A stretch of 64,000 nucleotides of DNA, taken from the NCBI GenBank assembly GCA_036583965.1, contig JAZBQD010000019.1, positions 5,278,530 through 5,342,529 on the forward strand, given 5' to 3'. Below the pieces are notes generated by a model. It was not told the DNA's origin. It worked only from the letters and a program-made list of their open reading frames with translations, and ran no database searches. Source of the stretch: Prunella strophiata. Its lineage: Eukaryota; Chordata; Aves; Passeriformes; Prunellidae. Shown piece after piece: positions 1 through 14,000 of the stretch (position 1 is the first letter of the stretch; the number at the start of each line of letters is the position of its first letter). The position numbers and the translations under genes are program-made.

Positions 1-1197
1 ATAAGCTAAAATCTTCTAATCATGAAGTGGCCAGTTTGCCTCTCTAAATAAAATCCTTTCTGTAATAGGGGTGTAGCATTCCCAGACCAGCAACTGGGAA
101 AAGATTTGGGCATTTCCAGAACTTCAAAATCTTTTCCATTTAGGCTGAGTCAAGCAAAGCAGAGAATATCAAGATTATTTTAAGCATGCACAGAGTTCTA
201 CTTGAGACCTTATTTTCCTTCTTACATACAGACTGAAATCTGTAAATACTTGAAAAACATGAAAATTGGGTCTTCATATTTTATGAGAAAACTACTGGCC
301 CAATCAAAAAGGAAACAACCATGTGGCACCACACCTTCCAGATGTTTTCCTAACCATTCTCCATTTTTTCTTCCCAAACCTGAGATTTCTGCATACTCGA
401 AGAATTGCCATGATCCTCTCCTTGTTTATCCATGCCCAGCTTCAGATTTCCAAGCCTGTTATTTCATTCTCTTTTTTCTTCTTAATCTGTCATTCCTTTG
501 GTCAGTGAAGTCTATTCAAAAAAACAATGTTGTGTTTTGGAAAGAATTTGATTTTGATTATGTTTGTTGATCAAGGGGTTGTGGCTGGCTTGGCAGTGTG
601 TTTGAAAGGAGAGTTTGTTAATAATTTAAACCAACACATAGACCAAGGAATTTTGGAAATAACCATGCCACCACAATGAATTTACAACATTCACTTGAGC
701 TGGGAAACAATCATCAGTGTTTGGAATGGTGGAATCATAGCTGGAACAGAAAATGACTGTGTTGTACCTGTGGAGTCACTTTCCAAAGAAATAATCTCAT
801 TTTTGTACTCTATTAAAAAAAAAAAAAAATCTGTAACTTCAGCAAGCAAGTAGGTCAGGAATCCTGGACTGGTGCAACTGTACTGACCTTTACAGTAAAA
901 AAAAAATGAAGATTATTTTTCAATCCAGGCAGGTCATTGACTCTGTCTTACATCAGCATCAGCCTTTGCTGCTAGGCAGAGGGAAGATCACATATGTCAT
1001 GTTTTATATTCATGAAACACAGCTTTAAATCCAATGAAATGGTACTTCAGAGAAGGCTCTCCTGAAATCTGGTGTGGCTGTGTGCTTTAATAGAGTTTTC
1101 AGGAAACACAAAGGTTTTTTTTTCCCCCCCAAACTTAAGAAACAACCTTCCATAAGAAAATTGTCACACAAGCAATGTAGCACAAATGGTAAAAACT

Positions 1198-1267
1198 ACC
1201 CATCTCCTCTAGCTGGAACTAGATGACCTTTGAAGTCCCTTGCAACCCAAGCCTTTCTATGATTTTT
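1198..1267 (+). mobile_element. CR1 LINE 3'-end fragment
   Basis: TAGATGACCTTTGAAGTCCC and CAACCCAAGCCTTTCTATGA are the typical 3' terminus of avian CR1 in sense orientation. It is short and 5'-truncated. Confidence 0.8.
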
Positions 1268-1635
1268 GGAGATCTTTTGATCTCCATTAATGCTGGATAA
1301 GACCCAGAGATGGGCAGAGGATGTGGCACTGGAGCAGCTACATTGGAGCTGCAACACCCACTCTTGTTCTGAGGTGAGAATTGCAGCCACCCTCATGCCC
1401 AGGAGAAACCTGAACACACAAAAACCACAAAAAAACCCCCCAAGATCCCAACTTACAGCAGAGCTAAGAAAGCAAATGGATCAGCTTTTCCTGAAAAGGA
1501 TTCTGACTTCACCTAATAAAATTCCCACATGCTGCTGCCACCCAAGTGTATCTCACAAGTGAATCTTAATGCTATTTTCTTAATTTTGTTACAGGGGAGA
1601 TGATACAGAAATGGTGAAGGGGAGGATTTAAAAGA

Positions 1636-1760
1636 AATGTGGATGTGGCACTTGGGGACATGGGTTAATGGTGGCCTTGGCAGTGCTGAGGGAACAGTTG
1701 GGGTAAATGATCTTAAAACTCTTTTCCAACCTAAATGATTCTGTGATTCTGTGACTCTTT
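1636..1760 (+). mobile_element. CR1 LINE 3'-end fragment
   Basis: Sense CR1 3' end: a block reading GTGGCACTTGGGGACATGG, then TGATCTTAAAACTCTTTTCC and the ATTCTGTG tail repeats. Confidence 0.85.
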
Positions 1761-2394
1761 TGTTCTATTACACACTTTATATTAGCTAAACCCATGCATC
1801 ATTTTTGTTGATACTTGAGAAATGATTTTTTTTCTGGCAAAGAAATGTTTGCCAAGGCCAATGACAAATGTGTTGTGTATCAGCACTGAGAGAAAATGAG
1901 CCCTGAAATTGGCACAATCAAGTGTGGATAAGAGATGTGTTTGCTCATGCTTCCAATCAAGGATCCTCATTAAATAATCATGTGACTCATACAAGAAGCT
2001 ACAATTAAGCAGCACAGCTCACACTTCCAATATTCATGAGCAGTCCACAGAGCCCAAGAATAAAGGGAGTCATTTCAAATTTGACTCACAAGTTGGTCTG
2101 ATGAAATGCTGTTTGCTCACCAATATTAGCACAGTTGGGAAGAGGTGCTACATTTCTCCAAACAATGCTCATTGATTATTTCCTCACCCTTTCAGAAGCA
2201 TGGAAAATTTTTACTTAAAAGAATTGACTGTAAAAATTAATTTCTATAAAACTGAATTATTTTCTTTCTTTCTTTCTTTTTTTTTTTTTTTAATTGAATT
2301 AAAACTGATTCAAAGCAAAGCAAAAACATTGGAACCAAGTGTTAGGTATTGAACAGTTCAACTCTTTTTCTCTGATGTTGCTCTCATTCCTTTC

Positions 2395-2770
2395 ACTGCT
2401 CATCCCAGGTACATAAGGGACACCTTTCCCTATCCCAGGTTGCTCCAGGCCCAATCCAGCCTTGGATATTTCCAGGGATGGGGCAGCCACAGCTTCTCTG
2501 GACAACCCATGCCAGGGTCTCATCAGTTTCACAGTGAAGAATTTCTGCTCAGTATCTAGTCTGAATCTCCTCTCTTTTAGTTTAAACCCATTCTCCCTTG
2601 TACTTTCACTGTCTGCCCATGTACAGAGTCACTGTCCCTCTTTTCTATAAGCTCCCATTAAGTACTGGAAGGTCACCTATGAGGTCACCCTGGAGTCTTC
2701 TCCAGGCTGAAGAACCCCAAATCTCTCAGCCTGTCTCCCCAGCAGAGGTGCTCCAAGCAGTGCTGGGCTT
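2395..2770 (-). mobile_element. CR1 LINE fragment, antisense
   Basis: On the plus strand the run includes ATCCCAGGTTGCTCCAGGCC, GGGGCAGCCACAGCTTCTCT and TCTTCTCCAGGCTGAAGAAC. These are standard antisense CR1 landmarks. The 3' tail is missing, and a T-rich stretch (2262-2292) precedes it. Confidence 0.88.
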
Positions 2771-3721
2771 TAAACTTCCCTGCAAACCTGTCAGAAATCA
2801 ATCAACCTCTTACTGAAATAAACTATCAAGTTTGTCTTCACAGTCCACATTTATAAATCCACTTTTCCCATTTTCCCTTTATGATTGCAACAATACTAAT
2901 TAAATCAGTTTAATGAGACTGTAGTTGCTTCTTTCATTTCCTCCTTCCTTGGATGCAGGCACTGTGCTCTTAGTAACCAACAATCACTGCACACTTTATC
3001 TTCTATAATTTCTCTCTACCAAGCTTGCATTTATTAAAAATCCTTGCTATTATTTTGTACTGAAGTTTGCTGTTTGTCCAACTTACTGAATGCTGAGATT
3101 TGTCTGCAGGAGTCAGTTCACCCATTCCCCCTAAGAAAAGCTGGCTTTTCCCTGTAAAACATACATAAAGCTATTTTTCTTTTTAAAAAATAAATAATTA
3201 CCATAAAAAAAAGACACTGAAACACAAAAATATCAGCCATTCCTACTTATGTGTGACTTGTGGTTGATGCACATTTTCAAGGAGGAAGAGAAGCTGCTGG
3301 TTTGTACCAGGTGGGAACCAAACTAAGATGGGAAAAGAAAAAATTAGTGTATTTCCTGCTGCCACCCCTCACCTCAGCTTATAGATTCACCAAAACAGGG
3401 CCAGAAAGACCTGAAAGATCTGATTCCACCACTGGGCCCAGGCAGCAGCATCACTTCCTTTGCCATCTAGGTGATGTCCCTGTGCACTGCCCACTCCTGC
3501 ACCTGAGCTGCAGCCACCACCCACCCAGCAACCTGGGTTTCTCTGTCCCACAGGTCCACATTCTCCAAAAGTTTTTTCCAAATGTTTAATCTGAATATTG
3601 CAGCTGAAGCCACACATATTCCTGGAGATCAGGCTGACTCAGGCTCTTTGCTTGGGCTTTTATGAACTCAAAGCACTTAGAGACTGCTCTTGTTCTGCAC
3701 CCCAGTGATTCTCACTTTAGC

Positions 3722-4065
3722 TTAAACAGAATTCACAGAATTCACAGAATTCATCACTGGGTTGGAAGAGACCTTAAAGATCATGGAGTCCAACCCAGCC
3801 CCAACAGCTCAACTAAACCCTGGCACCCAGTGCCACATCCAGGCTTTGTTAAACACATCCAGGGATGGTGACTCCACCACCTCCCCAGGCAGCCATTCCA
3901 GAACTTCCAGAACCAGAGCAAACCTGGTTCTTTCAATCTCCCCTCCTAGGCTGTATTTCCCTGGCACCTGATCACTCTGGTCCCTCTCCTCTGGGTTTTC
4001 TGCATTGCTCCTGATGTGTTGTGCTCCAGACTGGACACCACGCTCATCCCCAGGCCATTTCTTGC
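3722..4065 (-). mobile_element. CR1 LINE fragment, antisense, with expanded tail
   Basis: Starts with several ATTCACAG-like 8-bp tail units (about 3730-3755), then GGGTTGGAAGAGACCTTAAA, the CR1 3' end read backwards. Central landmarks such as ACACATCCAGGGATGGTGAC follow. The short tail array is typical of CR1. Confidence 0.9.
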
Positions 4066-5591
4066 ATCTTGCACATCAAAAACTCATCTCAGCCTGGCAT
4101 CTGCTGTTTAACAACAGCAAAACAGCACAAAATTTGCAGCCTGTGGTGGTTTGGGTTTGGCTTGTGACCCTCAACACCCCAGTTCTTCCCTGATGGATTC
4201 ATTTGGGGTTTCCCATCCCATGTTTAGCAAGCTGGCTCTCCCTGCTGAGGAGCCCTGTCCCTGCATGACCTCCTCCTGTTTATTCTGAATGTTTATACAG
4301 GTGACCAAGATCATTCTGCTTTTTCATGGTCTTCCTTGTGGTTTCCCAGTGCTAGATGTAGGAGCTGGGAGAGCTCAGCCAGCCTCCAAGGGTCTGGAGA
4401 GGCAGATCCTGCTGTAGCTCAGCACTCCTCCAGGTACTCCTCACATGGTGAAAGGCTCAACAGATCTGTCTGTGCTTTGAAGAATGGGGATTTCATGTCC
4501 TTTCAATTGACTGAAAGAAATGACTGAGAAACAAAAGTGCATTCAAAAGCTTTTTTTAAAAGCAATTATGTTAATTGCTCCAGCTGAACAAAGGGTGGAG
4601 GGAGATGGTTTTGCAGGCAAACTTCGCCTCCAGATTTTGTGAGCACAGGAGATGTGGACCAAAAGGCATCTGCTGAATTTATAAACTTAACCCCCATCAC
4701 TGCATCCCTTCATAAACTGGTGAGAAATCCATTGCTTGAGAAATCCAAACTCTTGAGAGTAGTTGGGATTTCTTTTCTTGCTATCCATTTCCCCCTCCAT
4801 GCTGACTTCCTCTCCTCCCTGGACTGACACTCCTCTGTAATTTTACCCTTCTGCCTACACTGATTTTTAGTGCAGCTCATTTCTCCTGTCAGTTCCACTG
4901 AGAACCAGGAGCAAACACCCCTTTCCCTCTCAACTTTATGTTGGACAAGGTTAGAAACCAGCTTCTTTAATTAATCTTCTCAGGAAACTGGCTTGTGCCT
5001 GGCACAGCAGAGCAGCTGTGACCAGAAATCTGAAGTGAGCAATTCTGCAGATTCTTTGCTCAACCTAGTTTTTGCTTACATCTGGCTCTTTGTTTCTAAA
5101 AGTTACAAAAGTCCTGGGACCCCTGGTGCTGGAAGCAGGCAGGAGCAGAAGACTCCTGGTAAGATTTGGATTTTTACCTGCTCTAGCAGTTGCTGCCATC
5201 CAGCTGAATGGGACTGAAATTGGTTGAAAACCTCTGGAACAGACTAATTTTTTTATTTTTTATTTATTTTTTTTCCTGAAGAGCTGACTAAAACAAGCAG
5301 CACAGCAAATCTGAGAGAGCAGTTGTTGATGCAGCTCCAAGTCCAGGGTCAGGAAAGGGAACCTGATGGCTCCTAAAGGCTTCACTTCCCTCTCATGGGG
5401 AGCTGCATTCCCTTCCTGCTCACACAGAGTGAGAAGGGGAGGGCTTTTCCAAAAGGAAACTCTTGTACAGAGACTAAGAAGAAAGAGTTTCATTTGCTGC
5501 CTTCCCTCACTTTAATTCCCTTGCTTGGCATCAACAGGCAAGTCACATTTTTAAGTGAGTAAAGAAGGAGCACTATATAATGATGTTGACC

Positions 5592-6057
5592 TGTTGGAAT
5601 GAGTCCAGCAGAGAGCTACCACAGGTCTGGAATAAATCTATAAAGACAGGCTGAGACAGCTGGGGCTGCTCAGACTGGAGGAATGAAGGCTCCAGGGAGA
5701 TCTCAGAGCCCCTTCCAGTGCCTAAAGGGACTCCAAGAGAGCTGCAGAGGGACTTTGGACAAGGGCATGCAGTGATAAGGCAAGGGAGAATGGCCTTCAG
5801 CTGAAGGAGGGTGGGTTTAGGTCAAATATTATGAAGAAATTCTTTGCTGTAAGGGTGTGAGGCCCTGGCACAGGGTGCCCAGAGAAGCTGTGGCTGCCCC
5901 TGGATCCCTGGCAGTGCCCAAGGCCAGGCTGGACAGGGCTTGGAGCAGCCTGGGATGGTGGAAGGTGACCCTGCCATGGCAGAGGGGCTGGAACTGGATG
6001 GGCTTTATGACCCATTCCAAGCCAACCTATTCTATAATTTGTGATTCTATGATAATT
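5592..6057 (+). mobile_element. CR1 LINE fragment, sense, well preserved
   Basis: Contains the usual sense landmarks in order: GGAGAGGGACTTTGGACAAG-like, AAATTCTTTGCTGTAAGGGT, GGTGCCCAGAGAAGCTGTGG and GGCTGGACAGGGCTTGGAGC. It ends in TTTGTGATTCTATGA. Open frames on either strand here are CR1-derived, without a full reverse-transcriptase frame. Confidence 0.93.
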
Positions 6058-9000
6058 GTTTAAATCCAAGGACCCTGGGCAGCTGCTGGCTTAGGGAACA
6101 CTTCATGCCTTCCTCACCACAGTGCTGGCAAAGTCATGTGCCACTAAAATAACCTGCTTGGTGTCACAGCCATGAGATGGGCTGGAGCAGGAGGCAATTT
6201 CATTTCCAGGGATAGAAAACCAAGGTCACAACCCTGTTGGCTGCATTAAATAGATGCTTACAAACCCTGCTGCAGTAGCTCTCAGTTTTAATGGGTATTT
6301 CCAAGCTGAGAATAGTGGGTTTATGTCATTATTCTTCAGACAGAAATGTCAAGGAATAAGTCATAAATGCAGAGTTGAAATTAGGCACACTGATCACAGT
6401 GGTTTGTGTTATTCCTGACATTACCTAGAAGCTGAGCTATTGCAAAAGAAATTCTGTCCTGTGGGAAAATTTCATATTATTTTCAATTTTCTTTTCATCT
6501 CAAATCAAGGGGAAACAGAAAACCATTCTATGGAAGAGAAAGCTCCACAGGAAAAATGTCTGGAAATGTTGAAACACATTGCTTCAACAAATCTACCAAA
6601 GTCAGTAGAGCTGGCAAATAACACAAGGTATTGCCTCTATTTTGTTGAGCTGGAAGGGTGAATGCCTTTGTAAAATATAACTAAGGATCCTCAATATTAA
6701 TTTAAAAGTGATAACATGCAGGGAAAAAAAAATTAACTATCTTCAGGAGCTAAGTAAAAATAACTGCCCTACATTTTTTTCAGGGGAGAGGAATGACTTT
6801 TAGGTGTCTCAGCCTGAGAGGCCCTGTAAACTGAGTCACTGATGATGAAGCCAAAACCTCTTTGGAGAAGCCTGGCACTGCCTGGGCCCCATCAGACCCA
6901 GATCAAGTTCAAATGCAGCTCCTGGGGGCTGTTTGTAAGACCTTCCTCCATCCTGTGGATCAGATGTTCCATCAGGAAAATAGTAATAAATGTATCTTAT
7001 GCCTCCCCAGAAGGCAGCCTGAGGAACAACAGCTTTGTCCTGCCTTCTGTGCTTTTCACCATCTCTTGGAAAGCAAAGGGAGATGTTGGCAGAGAGCTGG
7101 CCAAGGGAAAGAAAAAAAATAGAAACACAGACATTATACAGCAAAACTCCAAGTACAAGGCATGCCAAACTCCTAGTTCCAGTCAATGCTGAGTGGATTA
7201 TGGGCAGGGAAGGGGAAAACTTACTCAGAAAGTGCTGGAAGATGTGGCATTTCCATTTCCAAGATGTTGCTGATATGCTGAAAACTCCCCTTTCTGCTCA
7301 TTTAGCACAGCTGGAACATTGCAAAAATCAAACCCTCCCTGGGATTTTTTTTTTTTTCTTTGTGCAAATCAGCACATTCTGCAGCACAGTTTTCTTTTCA
7401 GAGGTGTCAGGAGTTACCATCCAGCTGTGGTGACACCTTGTAGGAACAGTCAGAAGAAATTCCTGAAAGCTTTATTGCTGGAGCTCAGGCTTTGGCCAGT
7501 GTCTCAGAGGGACTGTGCCCACTCTGACAGCTGCAGGCTGAGGTGGGAAACCATGCACCAGCCTTTATGCAGATGTCAGACAAAGGGAACAAGTAGTAGG
7601 GAAGGGAGTGACTGAAAGCTGCACTTCTGGGATCAATTCACAGAACCATGTAGAAAATTGTTCACCAGTGCAGATCACATCAGAAATTATCTTGATGACA
7701 AAGAAAAAAGAATAAAAAAAAAAGCTATTCTGTACATCTTCCTACTCTTTAGGGTGCAATCAGGGCACATCTTCAGCATTGCTATTAGCATTCCTCCACC
7801 AAAGAAATCCCAGCAAAGCACTGAGCTCTCATTTTCAAAGATGATGCTGGAAAGCTTCCCAGATTATATATTTTCCTCTTTAATTTATACCTCTGAGGAT
7901 AATGCTAATCAAGGATGCAGTGAAAGTGGTGAGACATCTCCAGACCCAGGCTGATTTATTAACAGTGGTTGCATTATTCTCACTTGGAGAACGATGTTAG
8001 CATCCCAAGCTTCCATAAAAAAAGATGCTGCTTGCTGGTAGGTTATCAAATACAAGCTGACAGTGTACTTGCACAGCAGATATGCATAAGTGCAGTGCAC
8101 AGTATGATTCATCTGCAAAACATCCAGCATGCTAGAAGCTCAATTTAAAGTAGGTTAGAAGAACGATTCATTAAAAAGCAACAGCAGAGAGAGGGGGGGA
8201 AAAAAAGAAGTCAAAACTCTAAAATCCCCTCCTGGGAATGGTTTATTTCTCAGTCTTTGTTCTCAGTCCCTTTTCTCACTTCTGAACAGAGTTTGGATGG
8301 CACAGGGAGGGACAAGAAGTAAAAATACATGTAGCTAGACAAATATTACAAGTGCCATCTTCAAGGCCTGGCAGATCCACCAAATATTCCAGGGATTATG
8401 CATGGTCTGCTTGGCACGTTCAGAGAGGAGGGAGACTGCATTTATTTCACACAGCATTCATCCCCAGGCCTGTCTCCTCAGCTCTGACCTGAACTTCTAC
8501 TACACAGCACTGAATTATAAAGGCTAATGTCAAAAGGACTTTAAGGGGGAAAAAAAAAATATTCCCAAAATGGCAACTGGCTTTTACTACAATAACTGCT
8601 CAGATAATCCTCCATAATCTCCAGTGGTATTTTTTAGGGTAGTGGAAAAAAACCAAAAAAAACCAAAAAAAAAACAAACTACAAGAGAAAGAAATGTACA
8701 TGACATGGCAATTCTAAAATAGAATCAAGAACTTTGCAGGCTGGAATTAGTGTTTTTGAAATGGAGTTTATGTATATTTGGAATGAATGTCTTCCTATGA
8801 AAGCAAAGGTAGTTTTCAAAACAATGCTGCCAGCCAAATAAGGTGAAACATTAATTGATCTGAGAATAATTTGAAAATATATGCACTTATTTATAAGATT
8901 TCACTATTTCTATTAATACTATTTTAATCTGTGTATCTCTTGTGGAATTTATTTTTTTGTCTGATAACAAATTTCTAAAAAAAATTAAATTTCAGGAACT

Positions 9001-9340
9001 TCAGTACTTTCTCCTGGCAGCAGAGGTAGGTATGCATTTTCATAGGCAGAGTTGCTATTTCATCCATGTAAAAGTAATCCAGAGTTTACTTAATGACTCC
9101 ACATCTGTCCATGCAATCAATTAATTAATTGCTTGTTTGACTTTTCAGTCCTGTGTGCAATGTATCCCTCATTAAACACTCACAGAACTTTTTATGTAGA
9201 AAAACAAATACCACCTAAAACACTAAGAATGTACAAAAATCCTCTCTTGCAAGCAACAAAGGTGCCACTTAGCAGCCAATTTGCTATAAGGATTTCTTAG
9301 TTAAAGTGATAAACAGAGCTACTGCCCAGAGGTTTCAAAC

Positions 9341-9374
9341 CCATTTTATTTTATTTTATTTTATTTTAATTTTT
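9341..9374. repeat. (ATTTT)n simple repeat
   Basis: Six or so consecutive ATTTT units within RTN1 intron 1. Confidence 0.9.
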
Positions 9375-10618
9375 TTCCATAAATTATTTGTTCAGAGGAG
9401 GTGACTCTTCTGGGATTTTAACTCTCACACATCATCTTGGAGTGCCACCCTTGGGCCCAACACCTTTTCTTCAAGCTAATTAAGCTCTGAGAATCACAAA
9501 TTATAAACAGAGACTTTCAGGGTAACCAGGAAATTCTGAGGAATCAATTCTACATTCCACTCCAGTGATAATTTGCTAGAGCAGTAGAGAAATCAGCAAC
9601 TACATAAATGCTGCATTATGTCTTTTTTTAAAGAACTGCAAAAGCTGCAAGGGAGAGGAATCAGCCTCAGCTTTAGGTTAGCCCTACATCAAAGGCAACT
9701 GTCTCAATTCAAATTTAGTGTACAGCAGTTTAGAGCATTTGCTCAATGTTTACCAAAGCTATAAACCTTTGTAATAAAAGGAAAAAAAAAATACTAAAAA
9801 AACCCCAAACCAGCAAACTGACAAACATGCTACATCCTTAGAGATGAGCACCAAACAGAGGATGAAAAACCTGCAATACACATTTTTGTAACTCTCATAA
9901 GGAGAGGGAGAAAATGTTTCCCAGTTTTCTAAAATCAGTCTGCAAATACCAAATGACTGCTGCTGGTATCACACAGCCACACCTGCCCAGAGCAGCTCAG
10001 CTTCCAGCTCAGCTGAAAGGCACATTTCATTCCCAGCACTCTGCATCGTGCTCCAGTGCTGAACTAAACAGGAATGGAAATATCACCAAATGCAAAACAT
10101 CTCCTGGGCACGTGAGCAGCAAGGGCATCTCTTTCAGCCCTGCACTGAGGACATCAAGGGAAAAAACCAATTAAGGCTGATTGGGATTCAGACCCCTCCA
10201 GCAGGCAGGGGAGAGCTGGGAGCTGTGGAAGCTCATTCCCCCTCCCACAAAGCACATGGAATGCTGCTCCACAGATGGAGCAGAGATGAGACTCTGATCC
10301 CAGCCCTGCCCTGGCCTTGGTGCCTCACACAGGGAGAGGGATGCAGCTGACCTGGATACAGGTGAACACCTGAATGGTGCTGGCAGATTTGGAGCAGCCT
10401 TTAAGCTGTGCTCAGGATCCAGCCTTTGGCTGCCCAGGAGATTGGCATTAAAACAATTTCCAAGCTGAGCTGCTCTGCTGGTTAGGTGTGCACCAAACCC
10501 TGTGTGGGGTGAGGGAGTCCCCACCTTCCTGAGATGCAAAATGATGTTTGTGGGGGGGGTAAGCCCCTCCTTAGGGGATGGATTAGGCCTGTGAATGGCA
10601 GAACTCTCTTGCTGATCA

Positions 10619-11073
10619 TGATTCCTCAGGTTTTAGCTTTTCTATTTTTCAGATTCTGTGCTGCTTTAGTGTGGAGTTCTGAGCTTCATATTAGGGGATG
10701 GTGAGCTCTCTTCACAGAGTAGGGAGACAAAACAATTCCTTCTCCAGCTGGGGACCAGGGTCAAATGATCCAAATCTCAGGCCCAAGAGCATAAACAACG
10801 TGGGCTGAAGAGAGAAAAACAAAAGGATGGGACTTCATAACCTAAAGCTGGAATTGGACAATGAACTCCAAGGTGCAAATGAAGCAGAACTTATAAAAGT
10901 GAGACCCTGTTACCTGTGGTCCATTTTGTGCCCCTTTTGGTTCATCTTGGGTGCAGCCCTGGCTGGGCTCTTGTGCTGCCCAAGGTGGATCCATTGAGGC
11001 CTTTTAATAAATCCCTACTTTATTCTTTAACTCTGTCTAGTCTCTGCTCTAGGTCAGCCTCCTCAAGGCATCA
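10619..11073 (+). mobile_element. Solo LTR (family A, copy 1)
   Basis: Starts TGATTCC and ends GGCATCA, inverted termini of the TG...CA type. It has a TATA-like TTATAAAAG at 10891-10899 and a polyadenylation signal AATAAA at 11006-11011. The immediate flanks share ATCA (10615-10618 and 11074-11077), a possible 4-bp target-site duplication. It is clearly related along its length to 46732-47175. No internal retroviral sequence is attached, so this is a solo LTR, probably formed by LTR-LTR recombination. Confidence 0.8.
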
Positions 11074-14000
11074 ATCAGAACCCTTAAATGCAGTCTGTCC
11101 CTGCAGCAGTTCTTTCACAGGTGCCCCTGAGGGTTTTGGGAGCTGTGGAGGGGCCCAGGCTCAGCAGGAGAAAGAACATCAGCACAAGCTCAGATGGCTC
11201 AGGCTGTCTGCAGCCCTTCTCTGCACAGCTGTGCTGCAGAGCCTGCCCAGGGTGAGGATTTTTGTTTGGTCATGCAGCCAGTGACTAATGCAGTGCAGGG
11301 AAAGCTGGGGATGCCATTTGGATCTGTAACTTCTGCATTTGTGGCTTTGAAATGTCCATGGGGGCTCTGATGGGGTGAGGGATGGCACCCAGGGCTGTGT
11401 TTGGGCTACAAAGCCCTGGCCAGACTTGGTGTTTCCTTCTTCTCAGCCACAGGGGCACCCACATGTGCACCCAAGACATGGACTGACAATCTGGACAGAA
11501 AAAAAAAACCCTCAGAGATGAGAAGCATGAGATCCTGAGGGACTGGAAGCAGCAAAGTTTCCAGCCTGACAAGGCTGCCCTGTGCATTTGCTTTTTACTG
11601 GCAACAGTTAAGTCCCTTCGATGTCTTTAAAGCTACAGGCAATAAATCAGCTGCAGTTAATAAATTCAGCACTGCTGAAAAATAAGACATAACTCATGTC
11701 CTGAGCAGCACAGAAGAGCCTCGAGCTGCCAGAACTCTGCAGGTCTGCAGCCAGCCAGTGCAGAAAGCATCTTCCCTGCCCCATCACCCCCTGCACCCAC
11801 TGCAGCCAGGATGGGAGCACTGCTGAGTGAGGCAGATGCTGGGAATGCTGCAGCTCCTAATGGCAATTGTGTCCAAATCATCTGTGAAGAAGCTTTCCTC
11901 ATAGCAGAGCTCATGACAGCAGGAGGTTGTATCAAGGGCAGGCGACTCACAACAGCAGGGAAAGAAATATGCAAGTAATTCTTTTATCAGCTGTTATTTA
12001 AATAAAGGTGGGAAAGCCCTCTCTTAAGGAATATTAAAGCACAAAGCCAATGTTTATGAGGTAACACCTCAATATTTGAAAGTGACAGGCTTATGAAGGG
12101 TGTAGTCATTTCTAACAATTTTTATTCTCACCTAGAAGCACATGATAGATCCAAATAAACAACAGCAACATGATTATGATTTTCATTCTAAGTTTTTGAT
12201 CTCTTTAAAGGTTAATTTTCACAGTGCTGTAATGAGATGGGTAAGTGCTGGTGCATCCATTTCACATGCAAGTGTCCTGAAGCAGTCTGGTCTAATGGGT
12301 AATAAAGCCAATTTATACATGATATATCTTCTACCTCATTTATCCCTAAATTAAACAAAACTATGCTCACCTCTATGCATATACTTCAGACCATCTTAAT
12401 TTTAATAACAGTTAAGAATGCACTTATGTTCCATAAAATTAGAATCATAAATCCTTCATTGAATCAAGGAGAACTGAAATAGGTGATTAAGGTCCTCTCT
12501 ATTTCAAGCCTTGCCTTGCAGGTGAGTGCCAAGAATTTATTCTCACTCTTGAAGGTAGGAGGTTTCTTGGAGGAATAGACTGACCATAAGTCAGAAATGT
12601 CTTAAAAAACAAGAGCACTAAATGTGAGGTGTGCTCCTGAGTGCTGAATCATGCCAACTCTAGAGCTTCTCCTAAATTAGCAAACTAATTACAAATACTG
12701 CTTCATTATTTGAAACATGGTTTGCTATGTGGAAGCCACCCTCTCTTTTGAAAAAAACCCAAACAAACAACAAACAACCCAAGAAAAACAAGAACCCCCA
12801 GAATTTTGTAACCAGTCCTGATTCAGAAGAGAATAGCACATGAAGAACAGACATAAATGCTACATTAAAAATGAAAAATCTCAGTGCCTACTTGGCCCAT
12901 TTTACAGGTACCGACTACTGAGGAGGGAGAGTGAGGGAAATTCCTAAGAAGTCACCCATTTTAAAAACTCCATTCCCTGCTGATGATGTGGACCTGCAGC
13001 ACAACTCTTTGGTTGTTTCAGGAACTTTGAGCTAAAACTGTTGTGCACAAAATAATTAGGTCTTGGGGCCAACTCTAGGACTGAAAGCAGAGCCTAACTC
13101 TAGTCCTGAGCATCCTGGGCCAGTCCAGGCCATGCAGCTGGGGCAGGATCCCTCATGGGAAGGTGTGTGAATTTAGTTTTTCCTCTGCTTTAGTTTTATA
13201 ACAGATCTGTGGGATCTGCCCAGACTTTTCTGGGAGGATTGAAACAGGTGCAGGCATTTTCTGGGGTTGCTGTCCCCAGACAGAATGATACCTGCACAAT
13301 GCAGGGCTTTTGGTAAAAATAAGGCATAAGATATGTCATTGAGTGGCATTTCCAGAGCTGAAGAAGAAAGGAGACAGATGTGCCTCCTGGGACCCTTGTA
13401 GCAGTGAGAGATAATGAACCACCCAGCCCAGGGGAGATTCACAGCCCAGAAAATACTGCAACTCACAGAACCCAACACCTGCAGTAACTGGGACATCCAA
13501 AGCCTCTCCCCTCCACACCATCCTCCTCCTCCCCAGGCTCTCCCCCTCAGTTCCTCATCTATAAATAAAGCATTTCATTACTGAGTGATGAAGATTAAAA
13601 TAAGGCAGGTGAGTCACCCTCCCTGGTACTACTTTACTCTTTCATCTGCCTCATCCTCTTCCTCAACCCAGTTGCAGCCCTGAAGGCTGAAGGAAATTCA
13701 TCAGTGTGGCAATAAAAGCAGGCAGAACTATCTGCAGCCCTGTGAGGAACAGGGAAAAAACAGCTGCATTTTGATCTGTGAGGAGCTGGGAACTGCACTG
13801 CTGCACAGATTTTATGCCAGGAGTTTTAGGCACCTCTGAGAGCCCCCAAATGCAGAGCACTTCTGGAGAAGCCCAACAGGAGCCACTGCTCCAAATTTAC
13901 CCAAGTGAGAATGAAGGATGGCACTTCAACAGGATTTTTTAAATTTTTTGATGGCTAACTGTGGGCTTAGGCTACTTTTTCCAGCTTCATGAGGATTACA

